DNA of 64,000 nucleotides from Niebla homalea. Its lineage: Eukaryota; Ascomycota; Lecanoromycetes; Lecanorales; Ramalinaceae. The notes beneath the pieces were generated by a model. The model was given only the letters and a program-made list of their open reading frames with translations. It made no database searches and had not been told where the DNA came from. Below, piece after piece: positions 11,224 through 23,026 of this stretch (its first letter is position 1; the number at the start of each line of letters is the position of its first letter). The stretch is taken from contig JAHGAU010000005.1 of NCBI GenBank assembly GCA_019925105.1, positions 124,001-188,000 of the forward strand, in the 5' to 3' direction. The translations under genes were made by a program, and so were the position numbers.

Positions 11224-11919
11224 ATGGGCAGTGACGATGAAAAGATCTACGAAGAGGCCAACGTCCACGCCGTCTACAACCAAATCGCCCCCCACTTCTC
11301 ACAAACCAGGTACAAGCCATGGCCCCTGATAACTCAATTCCTGTCCTCTCTCCCTACTGGCTCTGTTGGCCTAGACATCGGCTGCGGCAATGGTAAATAC
11401 TTCAATCTCAATCCTGACATCTTCGTCATTGGCTCAGATAGATCGAGCGGATTGGCGGGCATTGCTCGAGATGAGCGAACGCAGAGCCGCGTAGGTAGTG
11501 ACGTGATCTTGGGGGACATTTTGAATCTGCCGCATCGGACCAAAAAATTCGATTTTGCCATCTGCATTGCTGTCGTGCATCATCTGAGCACGAGCGAGCG
11601 GAGGGTGCAAGCTATCAGGTGCATCCTCGACACACTAGCCCAGGGAGGAAAGGGGTTGTTGTATGTCTGGGCATTGGAGCAAGAACGTAGCAGGCGTGGA
11701 TGGGGTGAGGGTGACAGCCAAGATGTCATGGTACCTTGGGTGATGAAGCGGAAGAATGACGGAACTCAGGCAGCTGTCGAGGAATCCATATTCAAAAGGT
11801 ACTACCACCTCTATCGCAAAGGGGAGCTGGAAGACGATGTTTTGGCCGCTGGTGGTATTGTGTGGGACAGTGGGTATGAAAGGGACAATTGGTGGGCTAT
11901 CGTTGAGCCTGGAGGTTGA
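11224..11919 (+). CDS. trm9: tRNA wobble-uridine carboxymethyl methyltransferase Trm9
   Basis: An intronless gene of 231 residues. It begins IYEEANVHAVYNQIAPHFSQTRYKPWP, the hallmark Trm9/ALKBH8 N-terminus. It continues with the class I SAM-binding motif GLDIGCGNGKY, the motif-II acid in VIGSDRS, motif LGDILNLP and the downstream CIAVVHHLSTSERR. The enzyme, with Trm112, methylates 5-carboxymethyluridine at the wobble position of several tRNAs, giving mcm5U/mcm5s2U in the cytoplasm. The length is slightly below that of the yeast protein because the loop after GLLYVWALEQE is short. A 40-bp tandem repeat starts immediately after the stop and probably forms its 3' UTR or terminator region. Confidence 0.93.
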   Translation: MGSDDEKIYEEANVHAVYNQIAPHFSQTRYKPWPLITQFLSSLPTGSVGLDIGCGNGKYFNLNPDIFVIGSDRSSGLAGIARDERTQSRVGSDVILGDILNLPHRTKKFDFAICIAVVHHLSTSERRVQAIRCILDTLAQGGKGLLYVWALEQERSRRGWGEGDSQDVMVPWVMKRKNDGTQAAVEESIFKRYYHLYRKGELEDDVLAAGGIVWDSGYERDNWWAIVEPGG

Positions 11920-11920
11920 A

Positions 11921-12225
11921 TGCTCATCGATTGCATCACCACAAATTTTGATTAATTCGGTTGCTCATCAACTCCCTCACAACAAATTTGGTCGATTTGG
12001 TTGCTCATCGGCTCCATCACAACAGTTTTGATTAATTTGGTTGCTGATCAACTCCATCACAACAATTTTGGTTAATTCGGTTGCTCTTCGACTCCATTAC
12101 AATAAGCTTTGGTAATTCGGTTAATAAGCTTTGATTAACTCGGTTACTGATCAACTCCATCGCAACACGCTTTGGTCAATTCGGTTGCTGATCAACTTAA
12201 TCGCAACAAGCTATGATTAATTCGG
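11921..12225. repeat. 40-bp minisatellite, about 7.5 copies
   Basis: Degenerate head-to-tail units run at 11921-11960, 11961-12000, 12001-12040, 12041-12080, 12081-12120, a shortened 23-bp unit 12121-12143, then two 41-bp units at 12144-12184 and 12185-12225. The consensus begins TTGCTGATCAACTCCATCAC and ends TTGATTAATTCGG. Units differ by scattered substitutions, so the array is not recent. The array starts two bases after the trm9 stop codon. Confidence 0.92.
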
Positions 12226-15129
12226 GAATGCTGATCTCGCTCAGCATCTCCAAGATTGTAAGTCAAACCCAAAAAAGGAATTACCCCGGACGGCAGCAGT
12301 TTCAACAACCCCAAAGCCACGCGCAGCCAGCATATGCCAGACACACACTCGATCGAAATGGGTCAAACATGTACGAACGGAGGTACTTCTCCTTGTGCTT
12401 GATACGCATTGAGGTGCTGGGTGCGGCCAACGTGCACATCTCAGCGTGTCAAACAGATACGAACGACGGAGTACCTGCTCCACCGAGACACCCAGCACCC
12501 TCCTCAAGGAGAGAAAATGCCTCTGCATCCGGCTAGCTTACTGAAGCTGCTTCCAGAACATTCACATGTGGAATGATGTCAAAGCGTCGCTAAGTCTTGA
12601 CCGGGTACTGAATCGCGGATCTTTTCTTGTCAAATCATTTTCGCAATCATCAGGGGGGTACGTACCCCGAAAGATTCCGATCATGCATGCGACATGCGCG
12701 ATGGTGTGCAGGCAAGCATGTTGCGCGCAGTGACCAATGGCATGTGTTGGGAGCAAGCGGCACGGCGAAAGACCAAGCGTTTCCACAAAGAAGAATCTGA
12801 CTACGACCTCTTGCGAACAGCATTCTCGCGGCGGCGATGGACCGCTCATCTCCCCCAACATATGTCCTAGCGTGCACGATCATCGTCTCAAAATCCCTTC
12901 CCCGACTGTAAAAACCGGGCCTGAAGGAATCGGCGCAGGCACATCTCCTCTTGATCTGGATGGCCTTTCTCGTGGTCTTCAGTTTTTGCAAAAAGTGAGG
13001 GCAGTGAATCAGGAGAGACCCTCAATGGGGATTGTTTCGCCGACCATGCACGCTATCCGGCTGTCTGCGCGAACGCCAGTGTCTTCTGCTTTTCGCCTAG
13101 CGTTGCCCTGTCTCCTCAAGTGAGGAGAAATGATAATTGCGACACGAGAGCAGGGAAGGCCCGCCCCAGCGTCATGGTTCAAACCTCACCGCCGTTTCCA
13201 AGAACAGCATGTTCGCCGTTTCCTCCGTCTATACCACAAATCATACACAGCAGCCAAATGCAGATGCTCGCCCAACGTCGTAGCCGTCGAAGAATCACCG
13301 AAGCCCGAGAAAATGACATGGCTGGATGTGATGTAATGTCTGGATCACCCTCCGGGATAGGATTCGGAGAAAAATGAAACAGGATCACACTGCATGAAGA
13401 ATAGGGCGGGGAAAAGAAAAGGGAAAAAACAAGGAAAGAAAAAAGGACTCTGCTCCCAAGTTCTTCAACCCAGCAGTGCGGTTCCAGACCTGCAGAGAAA
13501 ATAAAGGCCCCGGGCTGCAACGTCCGGCGCGGATCACAATAGAATTGGGAAAACATGATTCGTCGCCCCAGGCCTCGTCCGATTTGATCTCCCAACCCAC
13601 GTGCCCTTCAGATCCCCTTCCCCCCTCCCCCAACCCCCCACCACCCAGATCAAAAAATTAAAAAATTAAAAAATTAAAATTGGGGGCGAGAAAAAAAAAG
13701 ACGGATTTGCGGTGAGAGAAATTCCGTCGTTGAATGCAACATACCAGTACATCACGTGCCGCAAACTCCATGCGGGGAACCCCCCTGCGGTGTTGAAAAT
13801 CGCCACACGGAGTGCTGCTCACGGTAACGAGGGATTTTGGCAGGAGGGATTTTGGCAGGAGGGATTTTGGCAGGCTAGAGAAATTGGCAGGCCAGAGAGA
13901 TTATTCCCTCGCAGGCGGTGATCACCTGGGACCACACAATTCTCTCATCAGGTTTGTGCGGAGAGAGACTCGATTGGGCAGTCTCCACGAACATTGAGTC
14001 TGTACGACATGGAGCCTTTTATTTCCACCATACCCTTCTTTCCCCCTTTACATCCTTCTGGAATCTGCATTTTCGAAGTCTCGATTCGGACAGGCTGCGA
14101 TATGAAATCAAGTTTGAGCATTGAGGGGCCATGGGAGAGACGCACAGCATTTTCTCTCGCATCACTCAAGCTGATCATTTGTTCCTCTACTCTAAACATA
14201 CACATGAGATTTTGAATGTCGTCAGTCCTGCCTATCCATAATGTATATCCCCACAGTCCGAACTAAAACAGATTGCTATGTTTATCAGATATATCCGGTC
14301 TGTACCATGGATTATTCACTTTCCGTCCATTTTGATCTTCGGACTTCAGATCGCTCGTTCTGGACTCTTAGTAAATTGCGCTGTGTCCGCCCAGGGGGTA
14401 TCTCGCTTTGTGCTAGCGGAATTGCAAGCCATCCCTTTTGCGCCTGCGCTGATGCTGGAAAAGAAAAATGGAAATAATTGTCGCGTCATCTCGAAAAGCA
14501 TTGCGTCGATGTGGTATTTTCGTTAATTAGAGCATGCGGTCTCGGTGACATGAGCTCATCGATGCTGTGCCGTCCATTCTGCCGTCAATGCTCAAAATCA
14601 TGTGGTCATTGTGCTTATGAGGGATTATGCGCTGCTGTCGGAGTCTTTGGCGTTGCAATGCTTGAGTGCCTTGTCGAGGTAGCATTGCAGTATCCTAATG
14701 AGGTCTTGAACCAAAGCGCCTTGGGCACCAACAGTACTCCCCCTTCCGTTATTGGAGATGATGATGGCGCCACACGATAATTAATTGTTTGAAGTGATGC
14801 CCTAAGAGCCGATGAATGCTGGAGACAACCGCTGAAATGATAGATGATGAAAGGTATACCAATGATAATTCAATTTCCACAACAAGATGAAACGCAAGAC
14901 CAGGGTCAATCGCCCATCCTTCGATGCAGATGACGAGGTCATCTCTCGACCAGGACGAACGAAAACCAGATGGCGTTGGTGCGTAGGGAGATGATCATCG
15001 ATGCCCCGTGCGGCGAGCCGGCGCAATGTAGATCCTCTTGTTTTCGTCCTGCAGCTACCACCAGGTACAGGTCCCTAGCAGCAGAGACCGGATCGCTCAA
15101 TTTCCCCCCTTCGGCATTGGCCTCGAAGA
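12226..15129. other. 2.9 kb gene-free stretch with small simple repeats
   Basis: No reading frame has a recognisable domain or splice-supported extension. The stretch holds three copies of a 15-bp unit at 13831-13875 (GGGATTTTGGCAGGA) and an AAAAATT tract at 13655-13678. Pyrimidine-rich and purine-rich patches also occur. It could carry a non-coding transcript or distal promoter elements for the Myb gene, but nothing proves this. Confidence 0.5.
13831..13875. repeat. Three perfect 15-bp tandem repeats
   Basis: GGGATTTTGGCAGGA is repeated at 13831-13845 and 13846-13860, and at 13861-13875 with a last base of C. A decayed fourth copy (AAATTGGCAGG) follows. The repeat lies in non-coding DNA. 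Confidence 0.9.
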
Positions 15130-16627
15130 TCACGAGCTGCTTCGGTCCTCATCACTTCCGTCTTTTCGTTTCCTGGGAATCGACGAGGTATGCAATTGCC
15201 CGCTCATGGGACTACTCGCCGTACCGCTGACGCTACCACGGCTTGCATTGCTCTCCCGACTGTCGCGGCGCTGCTGGCCCTCGACGGGAAAATTTTCTGG
15301 ACGGCTTCCATTACTGCTGCAGTGGTTGCTGCCAGTACTGCAACTCGGAGCCAGACTTCCACTGCTCCCGTGGTGACTGTTGCCGGCTCTGCTTGCATGG
15401 GGTTTGTGGTGGTGGTGAATGTGGTGATACCCGGCTCCTTCGACCCTCCAATTGCGGTCATAGTCACTGTCCAGCTGAGCTATGCGGGGCAGTCGAATCC
15501 CCTCTTCCGGAGGTCCTTGCCCTTCCCGCTTCACCATCTCCTCGCGGGCAGGGGGTCCCGGACTGTCGTTGTCTCCACCGTAGTCTCCGTATCCGGGGCC
15601 ATCACTCCCATCACTACCTGCTCTGCCCTCGTAGCCAAACCTAAACGCACGCGTAGATCCTGGTGCGCCGGGAGATGTAGTCTGTAGGCGGGCAATATCG
15701 TTGGTATCGAAGCAGATGGTGGAGTCGATCATCCGATTGGTCTGAGCGATGCGTCCATTGCCTTCGCCCTGGGGGCCAGCGCTGTTGGGGCCACTGACCA
15801 AGGCAAAGGGAATCGTATTCGCTCGGCGTGCCATTTCCCTTTCGCCCAGGAGCCAGTGCATGGCTTCTGCAGAGCGCCAGGGAACTCCAAGCTCATTAGC
15901 TAGTGGTTGCCAGAGGTCGGCCTTCATCCTGATCATCGTCAGCCGTGTCTGTTCAAGAAAATTACAAAAAAAATTGGGGTTACCTTTCGTAAACTCGTGC
16001 GAGCTTTGTCTTTTTCTCTTCGTCCCACTGCCCCCTCTTCTCCAGATAGTTCTGGTAGTGCAGTCGACACGCAATCTCTGTCCGACCCGGCAGGTTCTTG
16101 CTGATGTCCCCCCACTTCATCCCGGAGCCGCGAAGCTCGATGATGCGAGCATCCTCTTCGGCATCCCACTTTTGATTTGGCCCCTTCCCTTTCTTGTGCC
16201 TTTTGGCGGCGTGCTCGTCGAGACCGGAAGTGCGCTTATTGGGCGACTGCAGTGAGAGAGGATGCTGTGAGTAGTGGGACTGGTAATCGTACCCCTGGTA
16301 GTTGCTGTACAGTGTCGATTGAGACGGGCGTCGATGATGTTCCCAAGGCGGATACCCCGACTCCGGATACTCAGCCTTGACCTGGTATGGGGGACTGCGG
16401 TTGACCCTAAAAGTGTCTGACTGGATGACGGTGGGAGTAGGAGAGGGTAGTACAGGATGGGGAGCGATGCTGGAGGTTGGAGGTAGATCAGGCCCGCCGC
16501 TGGAGATGGTGCGTGCGAGATGATGAGAAGGAGGGGTCACTACTGGTCGGTCAGATGTCGGTGGGTACCGTCGGTCACCGGTGAAGCGAGGGCTTGTGTT
16601 AGATTCCAACAGATCCTTGATGTCCAT
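15130..16627 (-). CDS. Myb/SANT-type DNA-binding protein
   Basis: Two exons (16627-15984, 15928-15130) give 480 residues. Intron 15929-15983 (GTAACC donor, GGCTGACG branch) joins YER to MKADLW, restoring the second helical domain. Residues about 152-198 form a Myb repeat (KWDAEEDARIIELRGSG, WGDISKNLPGRTEIACRLHYQ). A second Myb-like segment runs through WQPLANELGVPWRSAEAMHW. The N-terminus is proline-rich, and the C-terminus is His/Ser/Gly-rich and disordered. The frame stays open upstream to 17041 without a convincing start. MDIKDLL is chosen because fungal regulators of this sort commonly begin this way, and the upstream 138 codons look like leader. The protein is a likely nuclear transcription regulator with unknown targets. 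Confidence 0.85.
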
Positions 16628-18526
16628 CTTCCTGAGCTGTTCAGGCAGATGAACAGTCGACGCTCTGTTCTGCTCGACCAACATGCGGAAAGTCTGTCGG
16701 AGACAATGGAACAAAATCAAGAGTGGTACAAAGAGGATGATACTGTGTACCCCAGGTGGTTGATTGTTGATGTGAAGGAGATCTGTGTCACGGACGGTGA
16801 TCTCGGGGAAATTCACGGGGCTGAGTGATGCTCCGGTGTCATGCATGAGTGACTTGACTTTAATATAAAAATCTCTCGCCGAGTACTGATGATGGACTCC
16901 ATTCCAAATATCTTTTGGGGTCACAAAATTCGAGATCGAAGTGACCAGCTTCGTGGGGTCAAGGGTACTGGGAGAAAGAGGAGACGCTGCCGGGAAGTTG
17001 ATCCCAGCCGCAGTGATTTTGATTCGACGTGTGATGTCCAATGGGGACGCCCGTTTTCGCCTGCACCGCAGGACTCTACTGGGTGATCTGCTCGACTCGC
17101 GGAATTGCAGGAGATAATCACTTAACCCTAAAATAAATGTGAATAGCCATCATGCACGTTGACGCATCCGCAAAGCTCAAGCGGTATCGCTTCGTTCCGC
17201 ACTGATGTGCCTGCATGAAATTAGTATGAAATTAGTACGAGGATGTGCTTCCGTTCTTGCATATGGACCCTTGAGTACTCAAGACATTCCCCCGTCCTCC
17301 TTACCAGGATGACGGTGAAGCTAATTGTGTCTGCATTGATCTCGTCGAAATAGCAAGGTGCACTCGATCCAGCAGGATGGGGTTGTTCCTCTATCCTCTG
17401 ATCGAAAAAGAAGGACAAAATGGCAGAGAGATGTATTTACTTTTGCAAGCCTGACGAGTGAGCGGTGAGAGGTGGAGATTCGTCGGGCGATTGGTAGGGC
17501 GTGCTGATTGTCGCCGAGGAACCAAGATCTGCTGATTTAGTCTGACAGCTCAGATGCTTAAATCAACCCCATCGCAGGCTTTTCCTCTCTCTTCTCTTCT
17601 TCTACACATCTTCAATCTGCTTCACCAAGCAGATTGGACGGAACAATGCAGCGGTGAATCAACCCAAAAAGCACGCGAAAGATGACACCTTGAATGACGA
17701 CTGACGCAAAAAGAGGAAATTAAAGCCACCTCACTTTTTCCCTTTTCTCAAGGCCATGACGAATACATCACCGACCATTCAAGACTTGTCCAGGCTCCAG
17801 AGACAGATACGTTGCCATTCTCCTTTGGCCGGAAAGTTGATGTGCTGTCTCTCGGGCATCAACGCCACGCTAGCGCGTTATCCGCCACGGCGAACGTGTT
17901 CGAGGCGGTCAGTCACCGCTCTGGGATCAGAGCCGAGCTATATTCTGGTCTTGAGTGAGGCGCAGTCACAGGCCATTGCAGCCTGAAGCACGACGGTGCC
18001 AAAGCATGTTATAATCAGCAGTTCCCCCCTTGGACCCGTCAAGCGTGCCTCATCATCGGATATTGATCTCGAGGATTGGACCACGACGCTTGCCGTTCTC
18101 GCCTCGATAATTCTGATACACAAGGAATTGCTGCAAGTGTCCACTCTGGGACAAGGAAATGACCACGACTTGAAGCGGTGAAGAAGAATGGCCAGAAGCA
18201 AAAAAGGCAAAAAAAGCATAAAAAGAGTCTAGGGACCCAAGGGGGGAAGGAGCGCCCCCCCTGGCGGCAGCACCAACCGAAACGGCTGGCCTGTGCAAGC
18301 TAGGAGATCAAGTCACTTTTATGCATTTCAATAATGCACTTTGTGTACCTGCAATGTTCGACGGCTTGCATCATCTGTAACAGCTAACAAGTACAATTGT
18401 GCTTTGTGCAGAATGCGATCATCACAATTTCTCAAAGTGTTGTGAATTTTGAAATGACTATCAAATTCATTTGAAAGTCTACTCTATTCGGTATTTGAGC
18501 AGCATCGTCCTCATCATTTAAAATTC
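16628..18526. other. Myb leader/promoter and 1.5 kb intergenic
   Basis: 16628-17041 is open in the Myb frame but has non-protein-like composition, so it is probably 5' UTR. From 17042 to 18526 there are only short frames. A long C/T-rich run (about 17580-17635) of the kind that precedes fungal transcription starts is visible, but no matching gene could be found behind it. Confidence 0.45.
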
Positions 18527-19843
18527 ATGGATTCTGTCCCCACAACGGCCCGGGATATTCCCCTCATCATAACCTCCACCGCCTCTTCATCCACATCATC
18601 GGCAGCACCCAACACCTCCAGCGAGCGGCGCATCAACCCCTCATTGACCCTCGCTCAACTGAAAACCAAGCTCGAACCAATTACGGGGATCGCTCCTTCA
18701 AACCAGAGATTGATCTTGCGCCTACCCGATCAGGACAGCAGCATCCCGCTCGAGGCAAGCGATGAAGACACCAAGCAGGTGGGGAGCTGGCGGCTCGTTG
18801 CATATGCTGAGATAGAGGCACGTAAACTGATTCTTCTGTCATCTTCCGATTATGCGCGACCAATCTGGGGCCGTATTTTATGATCAAGCCGTTTACCCAA
18901 AGAGGTGATAGAGAAAGGCCATGGTACCGCTTGTCGTTCAAAGCCATAGCACACACGCAGCCTCCCGTACATTTGTCATTCCCCTCCCTGTCTCCTCTTC
19001 TCTTGCGTCAATCCAACTTTCATCACAATCAACTCCAGCACTAACATCTGCCCCCCCCTCTCAATCAACAACAGGTCTCTCCCATCCACCCAACTTCATT
19101 ACCCATCCCAACCCTCACCTCCCCCCCCACCGCCGACGATGTCTCCGCCGCAATGGAGCCCTCCACCTACGCCACCCTCCCCAACACCGTGCTCGCCTAC
19201 AAAAAAGCCCACCAAATCGGCCGCTTCGACCCGTCAGCCCCGGAAAAGCTGTCCGCCAAGGTGGACGGCATGTGGGCCCAGGTGAAAACTTCCGGTAAAG
19301 ATACTCTCCCCTTCTCGTAAGATCATCAACGGCCTTCCTGTTCCCCAACATCCCTCTCTCCATCCCATTCCATTCCATCCTATTATCTTCCCCCCCCCCC
19401 CTTTCCCAGAACTTCCCCACTCACGCTCACCATCATCAATCTCCCCAGGCATTCGAACCGACCAGCGATGCCACCTCCTCCACCAACCCACCCGCCGCGG
19501 CACCATCCGGTACGTCGGTCCCATCGCCGAATTGCCCGGTCCGGAAGGCGCGCCCTGGGTCGGCCTGGAGATGGATGAGCCGTGGGGGAGGAACGATGGG
19601 AGTGTGCCTGTTCCTGTTGCTGTTGCTCCTCAGCCCGCGCGCGGGAATGTCAAGGGTGAGGATGATGATGATGATGATGATGGAGGTGGGGGGAACGGTG
19701 GGGAAGGGAAGGATGGGGGCAGGACGAGGTATTTCACGTGCCGCCCCAATTTCGGGGTTTTTGTGAGACCGGAAAGGGTGGTTGTGGGGGACTTTGAGCC
19801 GCTGGGTGGTGAGGAGCTTGATGATGATATGGAGGAATTATGA
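18527..19843 (+). CDS. alf1: Tubulin-folding cofactor B (Ubl plus CAP-Gly)
   Basis: The proposed exons 18527-18821, 18950-18966, 19075-19294 and 19449-19843 give 308 residues with all phases consistent. The N-terminus is a ubiquitin-like domain (LTLAQLKTKLEPITGI, SWRLVAYAEIE). Then come TYATLPNTVLAYKKAHQIGRFDP, typical of TBCB, and a CAP-Gly domain (GTIRYVGPIAELPG, PWVGLEMDEPWGRNDGS, TRYFTCRPNFGVFVRPERV). The C-terminus ends in the acidic DDDMEEL, resembling the tubulin-like EEY/EEL tail. The 17-nt second exon is tentative; intron 18967-19074 has a good CTAAC branch. An unusual Gly/Asp-rich insert (a (GAT)n-coded Asp run at about 19663-19681) lies inside the CAP-Gly fold. The protein helps fold alpha-tubulin in the cytoplasm. 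Confidence 0.85.
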
Positions 19844-19972
19844 TAAAGGGTCCGGACTTTCACTACAGGTTTGCGTGTGGACCGAGGGTCTCATTAATTG
19901 GGACGAGCATCTCATTCCAGACTCGTCATTTGCTTATCCATTCGGTCTATGTTGTTCGGTTGAGCCCCTTCC

Positions 19973-22138
19973 CTATTCTGGCACCAACTCGGCAACACTC
20001 CGCCAGAAATCACACCTCGCTCCCCTCCCTCCCTCCCAGCTATAAGCATCCACCACGTCGAACGCATTACTCAACCCCGCGCCCATGTACTCACTCACAT
20101 TCCCATTGCCCACATCCGCCAACGCCAACTCACTCATCAACGTTCCCCCCGTCTCATTCAGATTGACCTGATACGGCTCCGCGACCGAGAACTCCGGGAA
20201 CGTTCCCGAGAACCTCGAACCGCCACCACCACCACCACCGACCGAGCCACTCCCCATCACGAGTTGGGCCGAGATGCTCGGATCATCCCGGGTGACGAAG
20301 TTCCCCCAGATCGTCTGCACCGCCTTCACAAAGTCCGGGCCCTGGTTGGCCGTGGGCGGACCGAAGAACGAAGTCAGGTCGGAAGCGTGCTGCGCGGCCA
20401 CGACGGAGTACTGATACTTGTACGCCCGTCTCGCGGGGCCGTAGCCGCCGGGCGAGGACGACCCGGGCGTGAACGCCTCGGCGATCCAGTAGGACGGGCA
20501 GACGAAGGTGGTCTCGGCGTACAGATTGTCGGCGCGCTGCTGCTGGCCCGTCCCGAAGCTCGACTCGTTCAGTGCGGTGGCGGAAGAAAGGTTGCCCGTC
20601 GTCGCGAAGAGCGGCGTCGACGCATCAACCGAAGCATTGCTGGATGGGTAATACCGCAGCACTTTCTGGACATCGCTGTCCGTGAAGAGCGGAAACGTGT
20701 TCTGCACGAAACCGACAAAATCGTCTTCAGTGACAATGTTCTGTGGGGTGAACCCCACCCCCTCGTTCGCGTTGTTGCCGACCAGCGTGTTGATACCGTT
20801 GACTTGCTTGGAGAGGAGTTGCTGGCTGGGGCGTTGTTGGATGAAGACGCCGTCGGTGACGGGCAGGAAGCCCCAGGTGCCGAAGCGGCCAGAGGAGGAG
20901 ACGGCGACGCTGGCGTTTTGGAGTGTGGTGGTGTCGGCGCTGACGAGACAGTTGAAGATGGAGCTGCTGAGGTTGCCCTGTGGCAGAGCCGGGGGGCCGA
21001 AGCAGCCGGCTGCGGAGGCGAAGGCGTAGTAGGATTGGGAGGGGACGAAGTCGGCGTAGCTATATTGCTGGGGGAGGTAGGGGGATGAGGCGAGGATCTG
21101 CGGTGATGATGTAAGACGCGAAGAGAGGACGGACACAAAAGGCTCACGTTGCTGAACAGGGAATCTCCCAGATAGCCACCAAAAGCCATTGCTTGAAGCA
21201 TGACGGATCCGCCTTGGGAGTTTGGTCAGTCAGCAGACCGGAGAGTCACGAGTCATGCTCACCTCCTGCGCTTTGTCCAGCGATCGTCACATGAGACGCA
21301 TTGCCACCGAAAAGGCCAATGTAGTTCTGTACCCACTGGAGCGCAAACGTCTGATCAAGTATGCCTGCGTTGACCGCGCCGTATCGCATCACCTCATCCG
21401 ACGACAGGAACCCGAAAGCGCCGAGCTGAATTTTAGGTTAGCCCTGCAGCAAAATCTGAATATAAAAAAAGCAAAGATGTACACGATACTGAATGGCAAC
21501 CCCAATGAACGAATTCCCATTCGCATTGATGATCGAGCTGAAATCCGTGTTTCCCTGACCAGCCCCATACCCGCCTCCATGAATATACACCATCACGGGC
21601 AGGTTCGTCTTATTCTGCGGCGCGTACACACTCAGAAAGAGACAGTCCTCGTCCCCGGTATGATTAAACTCGGGCGCGTAGCTGAGACGAGAGGTTGTTA
21701 AAAATGAGATGCACGGAAAGGGGTTCAGAAAATGCGTACTCAGGTGCATTAGGGCTTTGTGGGCATCGTTGTGGGAGCATATCACCAGGCAAGACCCGGT
21801 CGCGATTGATAGCTGGAGCCCGTGGCGGTTGCCAGCGTGCTTGACCTGTGGGCGGAGCTGCATAGCGAATTCTAGACATTTTGAGTCAGCCAAGTAGCCG
21901 GGAAAGATTCAAAGATGTCGGCTCACCCCAGCCAGTCGTTCAATCCTGTGGAGTCATTCACCACGCCTCTGTACTGCTCATAGCCCAGATCTACCACGAG
22001 GCCATTGGAACTAGCATTGACACTCGGAGCACCTTGTCTCTTGCGCACGCCCTCGAACGGACGTGGATTGTAACGCGGGATGACAGCAGACGCGAGGGTG
22101 GCAAAGGCAAAGAAGACCGTGAAGCTGGTCTTGATCAT
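19973..22138 (-). CDS. Secreted type-B carboxylesterase/lipase
   Basis: Six exons (22138-21927, 21871-21740, 21681-21483, 21425-21263, 21212-21148, 21097-19973) give 631 residues, with all five introns (50-58 nt) in phase. A signal peptide is evident (MIKTSFTVFFAFATLASAV). Splicing restores the family blocks GIRYAAPPTG, EDCLFLSVYAP, VMVYIHGGGYGAG (oxyanion hole), LGAFGFLSS and the nucleophile elbow GQSAGG (Ser). The acid and His of the triad must lie in the long last exon but were not assigned with certainty. A Gly-rich loop (about 20220-20245) interrupts the C-terminal part. The enzyme hydrolyses esters outside the cell; the substrate is unknown. A second, divergent esterase lies 3 kb away on the same strand. 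Confidence 0.92.
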
Positions 22139-23026
22139 TCTGGCGAGCTTGAAAAGAAAGACGAGAGAAGAGGCAGAAATGGCAAGCTATATGTGAGAAG
22201 TGTTGCTCTTGCACACCTCGTAGCAGTTGCATGCCGTAATGGCCGTCCATGATGCCCAATGAATATGAAGAGCAACTCCTCCCGTGATATCCACAAGGTA
22301 CAAACTACGGCTGCGGGGGAGCATCCGAGCTCCAATGACCGAGCTCCCATTGAGAACTCTTCACCAAGATAGGAAGGTCGTCGAGCAGAGCTATGACGGG
22401 TAGATCTCGACAATCATACGGATGACGTCGGCTACAGCTTGGATCCCTAACCCTTGAATCTTTATTCATCGCTAGTGCTCAGTGCTGCAATCCAACCTAC
22501 ATAATACAAATACTAATTGGTTTATTAATCTCGGCAATATAATTACAAGTCACGTGATGCCCGGTTTGATCAAAGATTCTGAGGTCATATTGCAGGAATA
22601 CAGCCTAAGTGTATGAACTGTACAATTGTACAAGACTCTCGGCATATAATACATTCGAAATCACAAGCTAGCGGTAATATATATACTACACTACCGGGAT
22701 TATGCTGAGAAATGAATACTACAGGTAATTACAAGATAATTAGGTGTAAGTTCCACCACCAGTAGTGCTTGGTGTGAAGACTAAAGATTTAGACATTTAC
22801 CGGCTTTGTCATATTCAATAAAGTATACGGAGCTTAGTGAATGAAAGATGTCTAGGCAATTCGTGTGCTCTATGCATAGATGTAGATATCATGTCTGACT
22901 TGCAGAACCCTTGAGCAACCAGTATCTCCTGCCTATCATGTGTTTCCGGCCCGTCTGAAAAGGATTGCACTCTTTTACCATAATACCCATGTCGTCCAGG
23001 CCATTTCCTTTTTGCTCCAGGATTTT
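22139..23026. other. Intergenic, no gene seen
   Basis: This is the promoter side of the first esterase and the 3' flank of the HD-domain gene. The part from 22440 to 22800 is moderately AT-rich. No frame or RNA gene could be supported. Confidence 0.5.

Noticed and set aside
11921..12225. Possible CRISPR array
   Set aside because: Units are directly adjacent with no unique spacers, and the DNA is eukaryotic with introns; it is a minisatellite.
13170..13185. tRNA B-box-like GGTTCAAACCT
   Set aside because: No A box or cloverleaf could be formed with the 70 bases upstream.
16628..17041. 138-codon N-terminal extension of the Myb protein
   Set aside because: Composition is unlike the rest, no homologue-like pattern is seen, and MDIKDLL is a better start; the stretch is more likely leader.
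20264..21088. 274-codon plus-strand frame opposite the first esterase
   Set aside because: It is the antisense shadow of a GC-rich last exon; it has no domain, and the minus strand carries the esterase with five clean introns.
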